A stretch of 64,000 nt of DNA from Nostoc spongiaeforme FACHB-130 (GCF_014698475.1 NZ_JACJTB010000024.1:1-64000), one strand, 5' to 3'; shown: positions 7,417 through 17,108, counted from the stretch's first letter. Translations and numbers: made by a program. The notes: generated by a model not told the origin, from the sequence alone.

Positions 7417-9087
7417 TTATTGGTTAGGAGACCATTGACTAAAGCGGAAGATGACAAATTCCGCTGGACGTACAGGACAAACACCAACTTCGATGTACAA
7501 CCGCCCCAACATCATGGTTTCGTGAGTGTTGATGCTAGAGTCGCATTTGACATAAAAGGCTTCCGCAGCCGAAGCACCAAATAAAGCACCTTCCCGCCAG
7601 AGTCTTTCTAGGAAGTTGCTGACGGTACGAGTCACACGCGCCCATAAGTCTTGGTCGTTGGGTTCAAAGACTACCCATTGAGTACCGAGTTCTACAGATT
7701 TTTCGATATAGCTCATCAAGCGGCGAACACTGATATAACGCCACTGGACGTTATCTGGCTCTACTAATGTGCGAGCGCCCCAAATGCGGATTCCACGGTT
7801 GGGGAAGGTACGGATACAGTTAATACCTAGAGGGTTGAGTAATTCTTGTTCGCGGAGGTTGGTTTCGTAAGCTAAACCGATAACACCTCTGGGTGTGTCG
7901 TTGGCGGGTGCTTTGTAGACACCACGAGTTTCATCAGTGCGACACCAAACGCCCAGCATGTGACCGGCGGGAGGAATTAAAATTGGTCTACCACCGTTAC
8001 GGGGGTTGGGGACTTTAATCCAAGGATAGTAGAGAGCGGCAAATTGCGATCGCCTGTTAAATGCACTCAACCACTGAGCCATGTGCTGGGGCTTCACCTG
8101 GGTGGGAGGTACGGCTGTACCACCGCCTTTACATGGGGGCGGGTCTAATACTACCATCCGGTTGGGGGCAGTATTTTCACACATACTCACCATCGCTTCC
8201 ATGATGCCGTGGACTTGATCCAAATCCAAGATGCCGTTTTGATAAGCCCGCATCAAGTCAGGGAAAGCAATCATGGTAACTTCATCAATTTCAAAGATAC
8301 CTTGCATCCCGGTGCGATCGTCTCTGACACCTTGCACATCTCTGGGAAAACGGTCAGGGGTGGAAACTACTGGCGGTGGACTAACTTCGTAATTACCGTT
8401 AGCTGGACGGCGAGACAGTGGTTGTCCTGGTGTTTCTAAGTCGGCGACTGTAACAAATTGCGAATCTTGCAAAGCTGTCACCGCATAACTACCCACAGCC
8501 GCATCAATTTGCGGGTTCATGGATAAGTGGTCGTATTCTTCCAGAATTTCACCGTTGCGGCTAATTAGGACTTTGAAAAATTCACCAGTATTTGCGGGTG
8601 GTTCTGCTTCTGGGTTTTCTGGGGGACGCGGTTCACTTTCCGTTACAGAAACATTAATTCTGCCTTCTGCACCACCGTCATCATCATCTTCAGCTGGCTT
8701 AAGGATAAAACTTAAAGCAGGACGGTTCCCACTGGTACGAATTTTTAAGGCGGTTTCTTCTGGTGGTGGTGGCTGAGAACCTGGTAGTTTTGTACCAATA
8801 CTCGCTACCCAACAACGTCCACCACCGTTGAGGAACCAACCATTTACCGCAAAAGGTAAATAAGCATCAAAATCTGTGTAACCATCAGAACCTTGTTTAG
8901 CAAAGTATTCTAAATATTCGTTCCACGATGTCACCAACATCGGTTTAAACAATTCCGCATCGCCTCTGACATCTTCGGTAAAACCGATAAAGCCGGCGAT
9001 ATTCGTACTTACCCCTTCTATGGGGCGACTACCTCGGTCTACTTCTTCAACGTAGACACCAGGTGCAAAATAATCTAATCTTGGCAT
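7417..9087 (-). CDS. Contractile tail sheath protein
   Basis: A 556-aa protein whose N-terminus (YFAPGVYVEEVDRGSRPIEG, VSTNIAGFIGFTE) and C-terminus (WARVTRTVSNFLERLWREGA followed by LFGASAAEAFYVKCD) are diagnostic for phage/CIS tail sheaths. The sheath polymer wraps the tube and contracts to drive it out. It is longer than Afp2-type sheaths; the extra part is an acidic and Pro-rich stretch around residues 110-160 (PPPPEETALK, EDDDDGG) and about residues 200-245, probably surface-exposed insert domains. A good AGGA ribosome binding site precedes the ATG at 9087. First gene of the sheath-tube-assembly operon. Confidence 0.93.
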   Translation of the reverse strand: MPRLDYFAPGVYVEEVDRGSRPIEGVSTNIAGFIGFTEDVRGDAELFKPMLVTSWNEYLEYFAKQGSDGYTDFDAYLPFAVNGWFLNGGGRCWVASIGTKLPGSQPPPPEETALKIRTSGNRPALSFILKPAEDDDDGGAEGRINVSVTESEPRPPENPEAEPPANTGEFFKVLISRNGEILEEYDHLSMNPQIDAAVGSYAVTALQDSQFVTVADLETPGQPLSRRPANGNYEVSPPPVVSTPDRFPRDVQGVRDDRTGMQGIFEIDEVTMIAFPDLMRAYQNGILDLDQVHGIMEAMVSMCENTAPNRMVVLDPPPCKGGGTAVPPTQVKPQHMAQWLSAFNRRSQFAALYYPWIKVPNPRNGGRPILIPPAGHMLGVWCRTDETRGVYKAPANDTPRGVIGLAYETNLREQELLNPLGINCIRTFPNRGIRIWGARTLVEPDNVQWRYISVRRLMSYIEKSVELGTQWVVFEPNDQDLWARVTRTVSNFLERLWREGALFGASAAEAFYVKCDSSINTHETMMLGRLYIEVGVCPVRPAEFVIFRFSQWSPNQ

Positions 9088-9216
9088 AACAATTGGTTTT
9101 CCTATTTTTTGAAGCGTGAAGTCTGAAGTGTGAAGTCTGAAGTGTGAAGTCTGAAATTAAAATCATGTTTTCTTTCTGCCTTCTGCCTTCTGCCTCCTGC
9201 CTCCTGCCTTCTTACT

Positions 9217-9759
9217 TCATACTTTTTTTGTTGGTTTTGAACAGTCAATCAAACTTGGCTCAGTGACAAAATTACTATCCAGGTTTAGGGGAATTGTTAA
9301 TGTCACATACAAAGCCGGACGCAATGGTACTCCTAACGCATTCCACAAAACCGCAGCATCCAAAGGATGAATAGCAGAAACGGTCATTGCTAATTCGCCA
9401 TGACCGCGCAGTGCTGGAGCCAGCACCTCTTCTCGTAATGAGTGATGATGCAAAAGTAGTATTAATGCCTCGGATAAGATACGCTGTTCACTTAAACTGG
9501 TAAAATCCCAAGCACTTACCAAAAATGAGAGTTCAAACCACCTTGGTGTTAATAAGAATAATTTCCTTTTGTCTGCCGATTGCTGACAATGAGACTGTTG
9601 TTTGTCAACACTTTCTTGAATGTTGTAACAATATAAATTCAGTCTAGGGTTGATATTCTGTTTCACACCAGGATGGTTGAAGTCAATTTGCTCTGTACTG
9701 AGCAGGGAAATCCCGCCAGCTAAAATTTTTGCTAAAGTCTGGGTAGCAGCTGGGATCAT
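9217..9759 (-). CDS. DUF4255 (Pvc16 N-terminal-like) protein, possible tail terminator/cap
   Basis: A 180-aa protein; I start it at the internal ATG (MIPAATQTLAKILAGG) because this matches the usual start of DUF4255 proteins, and the frame has only three extra codons (MCF) upstream. Further family features are IDFNHPGVKQNINPRLNLYC and TPRWFELSFLVSAWDFTSLS. DUF4255 proteins correspond to Afp16/Pvc16, which cap or terminate the sheath-tube. It lies 129 bp upstream of the sheath on the same strand. A second, longer DUF4255 protein is encoded at 12414-13679, so roles may be divided. Confidence 0.8.
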   Translation of the reverse strand: MIPAATQTLAKILAGGISLLSTEQIDFNHPGVKQNINPRLNLYCYNIQESVDKQQSHCQQSADKRKLFLLTPRWFELSFLVSAWDFTSLSEQRILSEALILLLHHHSLREEVLAPALRGHGELAMTVSAIHPLDAAVLWNALGVPLRPALYVTLTIPLNLDSNFVTEPSLIDCSKPTKKV

Positions 9760-9913
9760 AAAACACAACAGCAGGGTGACTGAAATGCTCCCTTAATCAC
9801 TCTGGCTGGTAGGTTTTTACCGCCAGTATGAATCTATGGAGGGTGAAGCGTTCTTACCAGAGTTCCGCAAGCAAAAAGTAACTACTTTGCTACCGAACTT
9901 ACGGAAGTTGGCG

Positions 9914-10047
9914 CAATACGGTTCGGTTAACGTTTTGGCATTTTGAACTCCCCCCAACCCCCCTTAAAAAGGGGGGCTGAAAATTATCTTTTACCCCCTT
10001 TTTAAGGGGGTCGCCGTAGGCGGGGGGATCTTAACCGAACAGTATTG
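9914..10047. repeat. MITE-like palindromic element
   Basis: A 134-bp element with 17-bp terminal inverted repeats that differ at one base (9914-9930 caatacggttcggttaa; 10031-10047). Inside are C-rich and G-rich tracts that pair (ccccccttaaaaagggggg and ccccctttttaaggggg). Such ccccc-ttaaa-ggggg elements are scattered through Nostocales intergenic DNA. The rest of the 588-bp gap between the divergent CIS genes (9760-10347) shows no ORF; it must contain the promoters of the two divergent operons. Confidence 0.65.
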
Positions 10048-10347
10048 GAAGGTGGAGGGCTGACAGCACAAAATAAACCTTGGAATTAGGCTTTTTTGTT
10101 GGCTAATTTGCCACTATTGGGCTAACTCTTTCTAGCTTAGGGATCTAGATGTCTAGCGTTTATTAGACTTTGGTCGATATTGTAAAATTATTGTTTTAAA
10201 TTCCCCAATTTTACAAGCTGTAGAGTAAGCTGATTTCGTCCGTATTTATACAGTAATAAGCATAATTTCTCCAAGCAAAAATCTTTGAGATTGGGTAGCA
10301 TTTCTAATGCTTCTGAGTTGCTATAGTGTTTCGGAGTGTAAAATAGG

Positions 10348-11538
10348 ATGAGGGTGGCTACACAAAAATTAACCTCTCAATTGCCGCGACCTTGGTTGGT
10401 AAACAATTTAGAAAATAAACTGCCAGAGTTAAATTTTTATCAAATTTGTCAGCTGACTATTCAACAATTAAAAGCCTTGTTGCCAAATGTGGCTATCTGG
10501 ACAGTTTATTACGATTTAGCAACAGAAAAACGGCAGATAGTGGCAGAGTATAGCACAGAAGATTTATGTTCTGTGCAGATGAAACAGGATGACCAAGTAA
10601 GTTCTTTTACGTCTGGGAAATTCCATCCAGATTTGGCATATTTGCAAGCGGAAAATTGGTGGCGAGATGATTTACCAGTTCTGCAAGTTACGGAATTAGC
10701 AGTATCAGGGGGTTATCATAGCTATGTTTGTCGGATAGGTAAACAGAGTTTAGCAATCGGCGAATATATATTGATATGTACTCATAAATTGCTGTCTGCT
10801 GAACAGCAACAGTTACTGCTGGGTAATGCTCAAATATTAAGTAATTATTTAGGGATTTGTCGAGAGCGATCGCAACAACAACAAGAAATCTTAGCTTTAT
10901 CTCAAATTCTCGGACAAACAGAACATCAATTGAGAAATCCTTTAGCATTGATTAATCTCTATGCAGAAAATCTGCGCTTGGCATTACCAGAGGGTAGTTT
11001 ACAAGAACAAGCAATCTTGATTCGCCAAACTGTAGATGAGTTGAGTGCGAAATTAACTGATTTACTTTACCGTGGACAACGGGCAAATTTAAACTTAAAA
11101 AAATATAATTTGCAAACAATTATTAGGGAATGTATTAAAAGCTTACAACATTTACTAACAGAAAAAAACTTAACAATTCAATATCCTGAGCAGCCTGTAT
11201 ATGTCACAGTAGATAACTGGCAAATGAAACAAGTGTTTGATAATTTATTAGGCAATGCGATTCATTTTAGTCCCTGTGGTGGGAGAATCACTTGTAATTG
11301 GTACGCTTATAGTCATGAAGTGTTAATAGAAATTTGCGATCGCGGTTCGGGAATTGCACCGGAGGAATTGAAGCAAATATTTAAGCCTTATTATTCTCGC
11401 CGTGTAGGTGGTACAGGTTTAGGACTCGCGATCGCGCAAAAAATTATCTTGGCACATCAAGGCAACTTATGGGCAGAAAATCTCCCCACAGGTGGCGCTC
11501 AATTTTCCTTTACATTACCCTATAAAAGGCAAAAGTAA
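10348..11538 (+). CDS. Sensor histidine kinase within the CIS locus
   Basis: A 396-aa soluble kinase. Residues about 15-185 form an uncharacterised GAF-like sensory region (YQICQLTIQQLKALLPNVAI). The H-box is TEHQLRNPLALINLY with H193. The ATPase domain has VFDNLLGNAIHFSP, CDRGSGIAPEEL and GGTGLGLAIA intact. It is followed 111 bp later by a LuxR-type regulator, forming a complete two-component pair placed between the divergent CIS operons, so it probably controls CIS expression. The GAF identity is weak. Confidence 0.82.
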   Translation: MRVATQKLTSQLPRPWLVNNLENKLPELNFYQICQLTIQQLKALLPNVAIWTVYYDLATEKRQIVAEYSTEDLCSVQMKQDDQVSSFTSGKFHPDLAYLQAENWWRDDLPVLQVTELAVSGGYHSYVCRIGKQSLAIGEYILICTHKLLSAEQQQLLLGNAQILSNYLGICRERSQQQQEILALSQILGQTEHQLRNPLALINLYAENLRLALPEGSLQEQAILIRQTVDELSAKLTDLLYRGQRANLNLKKYNLQTIIRECIKSLQHLLTEKNLTIQYPEQPVYVTVDNWQMKQVFDNLLGNAIHFSPCGGRITCNWYAYSHEVLIEICDRGSGIAPEELKQIFKPYYSRRVGGTGLGLAIAQKIILAHQGNLWAENLPTGGAQFSFTLPYKRQK

Positions 11539-11649
11539 AAAGGTAAAAGTAAAAAGTAATCAGACTTATATATTGCAAACTTTTCACAGTTTCAGATGGT
11601 CTGCTGATTCAGACTACAGACTTCTCTTAAATATCCCAGGCACACTACC

Positions 11650-12333
11650 ATGAATCCTAAAAAAGAGGTAATCTCGATTCTACTGGTTGATGACGAACCG
11701 CATTTTCGTCAAGGAATACGCACCTTATTAAACTTTTATACAAGTAGCAGTAGTATAGGATTAAATGTCATTGGAGAAGCTGCATCTGTTGAACAAGCAG
11801 TAAAATTAACTGTTGAACAACATCCAGCGTTAATCTTACTAGATTTAGAATTACCGCCAGAAAACGGCATTACTGCCCTAAACCGTCTGGGAGAATTATC
11901 TTATAACGGCAAAGTATTAATATTATCTGCTCATCAACAAGATGAATGGATATTTCGTGCTATGCAGGCTGGTGCTTGTGGTTATGTATTTAAAGACCAA
12001 TTAGCAACCCAATTGTGCGAAGCTATCAATACTGTCATTAATCATCAAGTTTATTTACCACCAGCAGTCGCCACTGCCTTTTTTAGATTATTTCACTACT
12101 ACACAGGCAATTCATTAAGCTTCGGCAATAATTGTATTCATCTGACCGAAAGAGAACAAGAAGTTTTAAATTGGTTAGTGCAAGGCGCTTCTAACGAACA
12201 AATCGCAGGCCATTTATATATTACGGTCGCCACAGTCAAAGCACACTTAACAGCCATCTTTGAAAAATTAAGCGTCACCAGCCGCACCCAAGCTATTGTC
12301 AAAGCTTTAAAACTCGGTTTGGTTTGTCCATAA
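11650..12333 (+). CDS. NarL/LuxR-family response regulator
   Basis: A 227-aa protein. The receiver domain (about 9-125) has the acidic pocket VDDEP and the phospho-acceptor D65 in LILLDLELPPENG. A C-terminal LuxR-type helix-turn-helix follows (LTEREQEVLNWLVQGASNEQ, then VATVKAHLTAIFEKL). It sits after the kinase at 10348 and 80 bp before the DUF4255 gene, so it may regulate CIS genes on either side. The kinase is of the HisKA type whereas NarL-type regulators often pair with HisKA_3 kinases; co-location is the main argument for pairing. Confidence 0.88.
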   Translation: MNPKKEVISILLVDDEPHFRQGIRTLLNFYTSSSSIGLNVIGEAASVEQAVKLTVEQHPALILLDLELPPENGITALNRLGELSYNGKVLILSAHQQDEWIFRAMQAGACGYVFKDQLATQLCEAINTVINHQVYLPPAVATAFFRLFHYYTGNSLSFGNNCIHLTEREQEVLNWLVQGASNEQIAGHLYITVATVKAHLTAIFEKLSVTSRTQAIVKALKLGLVCP

Positions 12334-12413
12334 AACTGAAGTGTGAAGTATTAAGTATGATTATCGGTTTTTTCGCTTTTAACAAATGACAAATGACAAA
12401 TGACCAATAACAA

Positions 12414-13679
12414 ATGAGTAACCATTTAGCCATCGCCACTGTCACCGCAACTTTGCAAAGAACATTACAAGCCAGTGTTCAAGTAGAGGTGGATGGTGCG
12501 CGGGTGACAACCCTAAGACCAGACCGCCTGAATAATGCTACACCAGAAGCAGGAGTGAACATATATCTTTACGATATTCTGCTGAATAGTGCTTGGCGGA
12601 GTGCTGATTTAAGACAACGCTATTCTGATGAGAAATATAGTAAACGACAGCAAACAGGCTTAGATTTATACTACTTGTTGACTTGTTATGGTAACGATGT
12701 GGAACTAGAACCACAGCGCCTCATAGGTAGTGTCATTCGCACCTTCAACAGCAAATCGATTCTTACCCAAGCAATGATTCATGAAACAGTCAGTGATGCA
12801 ACTTTGACGTTTTTAGCTGATTCTAATTTAGCCGAACAAGTAGAAGCGATCGCCATTTCTCCAGTTGATTTGAATATCGAAGAAATTTCCAAAATTTGGA
12901 CGGTATTTTTTCAAACACCCTACGCTTTATCATTAGCTTATAAAGCCAGTGTGGTCTTAATTGATAGCGGTGAACTTCCGAAAAAACCCTTACCCGTCCG
13001 CAATCTTCAGCGTCATGTTACACCATATCAACCTGCGATCGCGCAAATCAAAGTAGTAGAAGAACTAGCTAAAATTTGGCAAACCCAATATGCAGCTACA
13101 CCCTTAGTTTTGGCTGACAGTACATTATTAATCCAAGGAAATAAATTAAGCGCAGATATCACCCAAGTCCGCATCGGTGATATCACAACCACTCCCCAAG
13201 ATGTGACAGACAAGCAAATTACCTTAAATCTGGCTACTATCCCGATAGAATCTCTCAGGGCTGGTGTCCAGAGTTTACAAGTAATTCATCCCCAAGCCAA
13301 GGTCAATTCCAATGTTGTACCTTTCTTGTTACGCCCGACTATTTTAGATATCACTGTATCTAATGTACATGGTAGAGGCAATGAACCGCGATCGGCTGAT
13401 ATAACTATTACTGTTAACTTGAATACTGAGAAAACACAAAAAGTAACGTTAGTTTTAACAGAATTTTCCCTCACCCAATTTACTGGTTACTCTACTGATA
13501 AAACTAAAAATCGCCGCAATAGTTCCAACTCAATTACTTTTGCAATTCATGATTGTTTACCAGGAAGTTATTTAGTCCGCTTGATTATAGATGGTGCAGA
13601 AAGTTTATTCACAGTTGACACAGACTCCAACAGCCCCACGTTTGAACAATATATCGGGCCAGTAATAGTTATTTCTTAG
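12414..13679 (+). CDS. DUF4255 protein with C-terminal Ig-like region (Afp16/Pvc16-like)
   Basis: A 421-aa protein. Residues 1-190 are a DUF4255 domain (AIATVTATLQRTLQASVQVE, GVNIYLYDILLNSAWRSADL, GLDLYYLLTCYGND). Residues about 220-310 resemble an IPT/TIG-type immunoglobulin-like module (LVLADSTLLIQGNKL, IPIESLRAGVQSLQVIHP), and a second beta-rich part completes the protein. In Afp/PVC systems the DUF4255 protein terminates the sheath-tube. Here the added Ig-like part could contact another particle or envelope component. First structural gene of the plus-strand CIS operon; the kelch gene follows after 27 bp. Confidence 0.82.
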   Translation: MSNHLAIATVTATLQRTLQASVQVEVDGARVTTLRPDRLNNATPEAGVNIYLYDILLNSAWRSADLRQRYSDEKYSKRQQTGLDLYYLLTCYGNDVELEPQRLIGSVIRTFNSKSILTQAMIHETVSDATLTFLADSNLAEQVEAIAISPVDLNIEEISKIWTVFFQTPYALSLAYKASVVLIDSGELPKKPLPVRNLQRHVTPYQPAIAQIKVVEELAKIWQTQYAATPLVLADSTLLIQGNKLSADITQVRIGDITTTPQDVTDKQITLNLATIPIESLRAGVQSLQVIHPQAKVNSNVVPFLLRPTILDITVSNVHGRGNEPRSADITITVNLNTEKTQKVTLVLTEFSLTQFTGYSTDKTKNRRNSSNSITFAIHDCLPGSYLVRLIIDGAESLFTVDTDSNSPTFEQYIGPVIVIS

Positions 13680-13706
13680 ATTCTCTATTTTATTTACAAC
13701 ATAATT

Positions 13707-14798
13707 ATGCAGGCTGCTATCCCTAAATTTATTTGGAAAAAGCCCAACGTCCAAGGTATTTATCCTCAACCGAGATACGGACATTCTGCTATTTTGTATC
13801 AAGCCTCCATGATTATTTTTGGGGGGGAAGATAATAACACTTATGAAGCTTTCAATGATGTTCATTTGCTAGATTTGACTTCTTGGACTTGGATACAGCC
13901 TCAGATTTCAGGGCAAATTCCTGAACCGAGAAGCTTTCATACAACAGTTTTATATCAAGATAAAATGCTGGTTTGGGGAGGGCATCAAGCAGCACAAGAT
14001 GGTGGCTATATCTTTAGTGATGTGGCTATTCATTCCCTTGATTTAAAAACTTGGGAATGGTCAGAAATTACCCCTGATGGTATACCGCCAGATCCGCGTT
14101 CTCATCACAGTGCTGTTTTATTTCAAGATAAATTATTGATTGATGGCGGGTCTTATGATATCTACTCAGCACGAGATGATTTACATATATTAGATATTAC
14201 CAAAATGTGCTGGTTAAATATTCAAATTAATAATTGTCGCAGTTCTTCTCTCGCTGGCTTAAAAGTACGTGACCAGACATTAGTCAAGTTTTTAGGTGAT
14301 GCAGCTTACGGCGGATTTTGTCAAGATATTTTAACTTTAGAATTAGGAAATTTGGATAATATCAATACTTGGCAATTAGCTAATTTTAAAGGGATAGATA
14401 ATTATAGATATTCAGTTGATTTACAAGATAATGATGAAGAAGAGATAGAAGATGAATTTGATGATGAAGAAAATGTCATTCCTTGCCGCACTATTCACGG
14501 CTATAGTGAGTTTGGGAATAACATAGTTTTATTTGCTGGCATGGCTCCTGGTGATGGTGTCAGTCATATGACTATTGGTGATTTAATAATATTAAATATG
14601 CCTGACGCTAACAATAATAATTCCCATAATTATCAAGCATTAGTTCCAGAAGTTGTTGGTAAATTTCCTCCTCCAAGATTTGGTCATTCCACTATACAAT
14701 TTAATCAGCAAATGATTGTTTATGGTGGCTTATGGATTGATACTTGGGCTGGTAATAATAGCTATGACAATGAAGTATACATTTTGGAGATGATATAG
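13707..14798 (+). CDS. Kelch-repeat beta-propeller protein in the CIS operon
   Basis: A 363-aa protein with kelch blades at about residues 20, 70, 125 and 330 (PRYGHSAILYQASMIIFGGE; EPRSFHTTVLYQDKMLVWGG; DPRSHHSAVLFQDKLLIDGG; PPRFGHSTIQFNQQMIVYGG) and less regular ones between. Each has the GG pair and the spaced aromatic residues of kelch strands. An acidic insertion (DNDEEEIEDEFDDEE, about residues 238-252) interrupts the propeller. No signal peptide is present. It lies between the DUF4255 and AAA+ genes, so it is probably co-expressed with the particle. Binding or scaffold function is inferred; kelch proteins are not a standard CIS core component. Confidence 0.8.
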   Translation: MQAAIPKFIWKKPNVQGIYPQPRYGHSAILYQASMIIFGGEDNNTYEAFNDVHLLDLTSWTWIQPQISGQIPEPRSFHTTVLYQDKMLVWGGHQAAQDGGYIFSDVAIHSLDLKTWEWSEITPDGIPPDPRSHHSAVLFQDKLLIDGGSYDIYSARDDLHILDITKMCWLNIQINNCRSSSLAGLKVRDQTLVKFLGDAAYGGFCQDILTLELGNLDNINTWQLANFKGIDNYRYSVDLQDNDEEEIEDEFDDEENVIPCRTIHGYSEFGNNIVLFAGMAPGDGVSHMTIGDLIILNMPDANNNNSHNYQALVPEVVGKFPPPRFGHSTIQFNQQMIVYGGLWIDTWAGNNSYDNEVYILEMI

Positions 14799-14915
14799 CA
14801 GTCCTGATTGATGGGTGAATAATGAAGACAAGGGAGACAAGGGAGAGAGATGTTTATAAATTATTTAGAATTGCTATAGAAAATAGCTGAATTTTTAAAG
14901 AAGGATAAATACTAA

Positions 14916-16940
14916 ATGCAATGGCAAGTCGATAATTATAATTATTTGATGAATGAACTCGCTGTAGTTCGGACTTTATTAGAAAATAATCCAGAAAATC
15001 AGGAAAATTCGCCATTAGAATCGAGTGCTAAAAATACTTTGCCTAACGCCGCATTGAATAATCTTTGTCGGATTTTTGGTTTAACATATTTTGAACGTTA
15101 TATTTTACTATTGTGCGTTGGTATGGAATTAAACCCAAATTGGGGTTTTTTATGCGCCAATTCGCTAAGTGGTGTGGGTAAACCTTATCCAAATTTCATG
15201 TTGGCTACATTAGTTTTACCTCAAGCACATTGGAATGCTTTAACACCTGATGCACCGTTGCGACGTTTGCAGTTAATTCAAATTGCCGAAGGTTCTGGTT
15301 TAAATCTCAGTCCGTTACGAATTGATGAGCGAATTTTACATTATTTACTAGGATTGAATAATTTGGATGAAAGATTACAAGGTGTAGTAAAATCTCTGGA
15401 ACCTCAAAATATTGCCCATGTAAATTCCCACCAGATTTTGGCAGAACAACTAGCAACAACTTGGGTAAATACTAGAGAAGGAATAACTTTACCAATCATT
15501 CAATTATGTGGAGATGAAGTAAGTAGTAAAAAAGCGATCGCCTCTACAGCTTGTCAGTTACTTGATCTTAATTTATACATTATGTCAGCAGGTGCAATTA
15601 CTAGCCTGCGAACCACCGAAATCAATGAATTATTGCGGCTGTGGGATCGAGAAGCTATGCTCACCAACAGCGTACTACTATTAGATTGTGAGGAAAGTGA
15701 TAGTAGTGATGCTGCTAAAGAAAGTGCGATCGCTCATTGGATGACAAATATCTCCAGTCCCCTCATTATCATTAGCCGTGAACGCAGGCGATTTACCCAA
15801 AAACCAATAATTGCGATCGACGTTCCCAAACCCACCACCACCGAACAACGCATAATCTGGCAAAATGCTTTAGGTGAAGTAGCCACCACCCTCAACGGTC
15901 ACGTAGATATCCTAGTTTCTCACTTCAGCCTCAGCGCCGCCACTATTCACACAGTCTGCACAGAAGCCATAGGTAAATCAAAACTCACCAATCAACTCCC
16001 CACTCAGCACTCACACTTCGACTCCGCTCAGTGTACAGCACTCAACACTCCCCAATCCAAACTCAGCACTCAGCACTCAGCACTCAGCACTCTCCTCTGG
16101 GATACCTGCCGTTCTCAAGCGCGATCGCGCTTAGATGAATTAGCCCAACCAATTGAATCAGGTGTCACTTGGGATGATTTAGTTTTACCAGAAGCCCAAC
16201 GTCAAGTTTTACGCGATATTGCAGCCCATGTGCGACAACGGGCTAAAGTCTATGAACAATGGGGATTTGGCAACACAGGCGGTAGAGGTTTAGGGATTAG
16301 TGCCTTATTTGCGGGTGCTAGTGGTACAGGTAAGACAATGGCTGCTGAAGTCATAGCCAATGAACTGCGTTTAGATTTATATCGTATAGATTTAAGCCAA
16401 GTTGTAAGTAAATATATTGGCGAGACAGAGAAAAACTTACGCCGTGTATTTGATGCAGCTGAAGCAGGCGGCGCAATTTTACTATTCGATGAAGCCGATG
16501 CCTTATTTGGCAAGCGTAGCGAAGTGAAAGACAGCCATGATCGCCACGCTAATATTGAAGTCGGTTACTTACTCCAACGTATGGAATCTTACAGAGGATT
16601 AGCGATTCTCACCACCAACTTAAAAGCTTCCTTAGACCAAGCATTTCTGCGCCGGATTCGGTTTATCGTCCAGTTTCCCTTCCCCGATGTCACTCAGCGC
16701 AACGAGATTTGGCAACGCATCTTTCCGCAGCAAACACCCACCCAAGATTTAGACTTTGGTAAATTGGCAAAATTAAATGTATCCGGCGGTAATATTCGTA
16801 ACATTGCCCTCAATGCCGCCTTTTTAGCCGCCGATGCTGGGGAAGCCGTGGAAATGAAATATATTTTACAAGCTGCTAAGAGTGAATACGCAAAATTAGA
16901 ACGACAGTTGACAGATGCTGAGGTAAAAGGTTGGATTTAG
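14916..16940 (+). CDS. AAA+ ATPase of the contractile injection system (Afp15-like)
   Basis: A 674-aa protein. The N-terminal 440 residues are the winged/degenerate ATPase region typical of CIS ATPases. The C-terminal AAA+ module has Walker A GASGTGKT (about 467-474), Walker B AILLFDEADALFG (about 519-531), and an arginine-finger region AFLRRIRFIVQFPFPD. Afp15/Pvc15-type ATPases are needed for assembly of, or cargo loading into, the particle. An AAGGA ribosome binding site lies 11 nt before the ATG. A low-complexity heptanucleotide repeat is inserted in frame in the linker at about residues 361-393 (see 15996-16095). Confidence 0.9.
   Translation: MQWQVDNYNYLMNELAVVRTLLENNPENQENSPLESSAKNTLPNAALNNLCRIFGLTYFERYILLLCVGMELNPNWGFLCANSLSGVGKPYPNFMLATLVLPQAHWNALTPDAPLRRLQLIQIAEGSGLNLSPLRIDERILHYLLGLNNLDERLQGVVKSLEPQNIAHVNSHQILAEQLATTWVNTREGITLPIIQLCGDEVSSKKAIASTACQLLDLNLYIMSAGAITSLRTTEINELLRLWDREAMLTNSVLLLDCEESDSSDAAKESAIAHWMTNISSPLIIISRERRRFTQKPIIAIDVPKPTTTEQRIIWQNALGEVATTLNGHVDILVSHFSLSAATIHTVCTEAIGKSKLTNQLPTQHSHFDSAQCTALNTPQSKLSTQHSALSTLLWDTCRSQARSRLDELAQPIESGVTWDDLVLPEAQRQVLRDIAAHVRQRAKVYEQWGFGNTGGRGLGISALFAGASGTGKTMAAEVIANELRLDLYRIDLSQVVSKYIGETEKNLRRVFDAAEAGGAILLFDEADALFGKRSEVKDSHDRHANIEVGYLLQRMESYRGLAILTTNLKASLDQAFLRRIRFIVQFPFPDVTQRNEIWQRIFPQQTPTQDLDFGKLAKLNVSGGNIRNIALNAAFLAADAGEAVEMKYILQAAKSEYAKLERQLTDAEVKGWI
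15996..16095. repeat. In-frame STRR-type repeat inside the AAA+ ATPase gene
   Basis: Degenerate then perfect copies of the 7-mer ctcagca/actcagc run through this stretch, with four clean tandem units at about 16061-16094. The same heptamer, on the other strand, forms the intergenic array at 54041-54113. Translation gives a Ser/Thr/Leu-rich insert (LSTQHSALSTL). It lies just before the conserved AAA+ module and keeps frame. Confidence 0.7.
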
Positions 16941-17108
16941 GCGAAAAAAACTATATTTCGGGGAGTAAACCAAAATGCGATCGCCTGCTTTTAACTCTGT
17001 GAACAATGGTGGCGATCGCTAACTAATTCCTCCATAAGAGTGCCAAAATTGATACTAACTACTTCTGGATGATTAACCACTACTTCACAGATTGGGAGAG
17101 TTGAGTAA

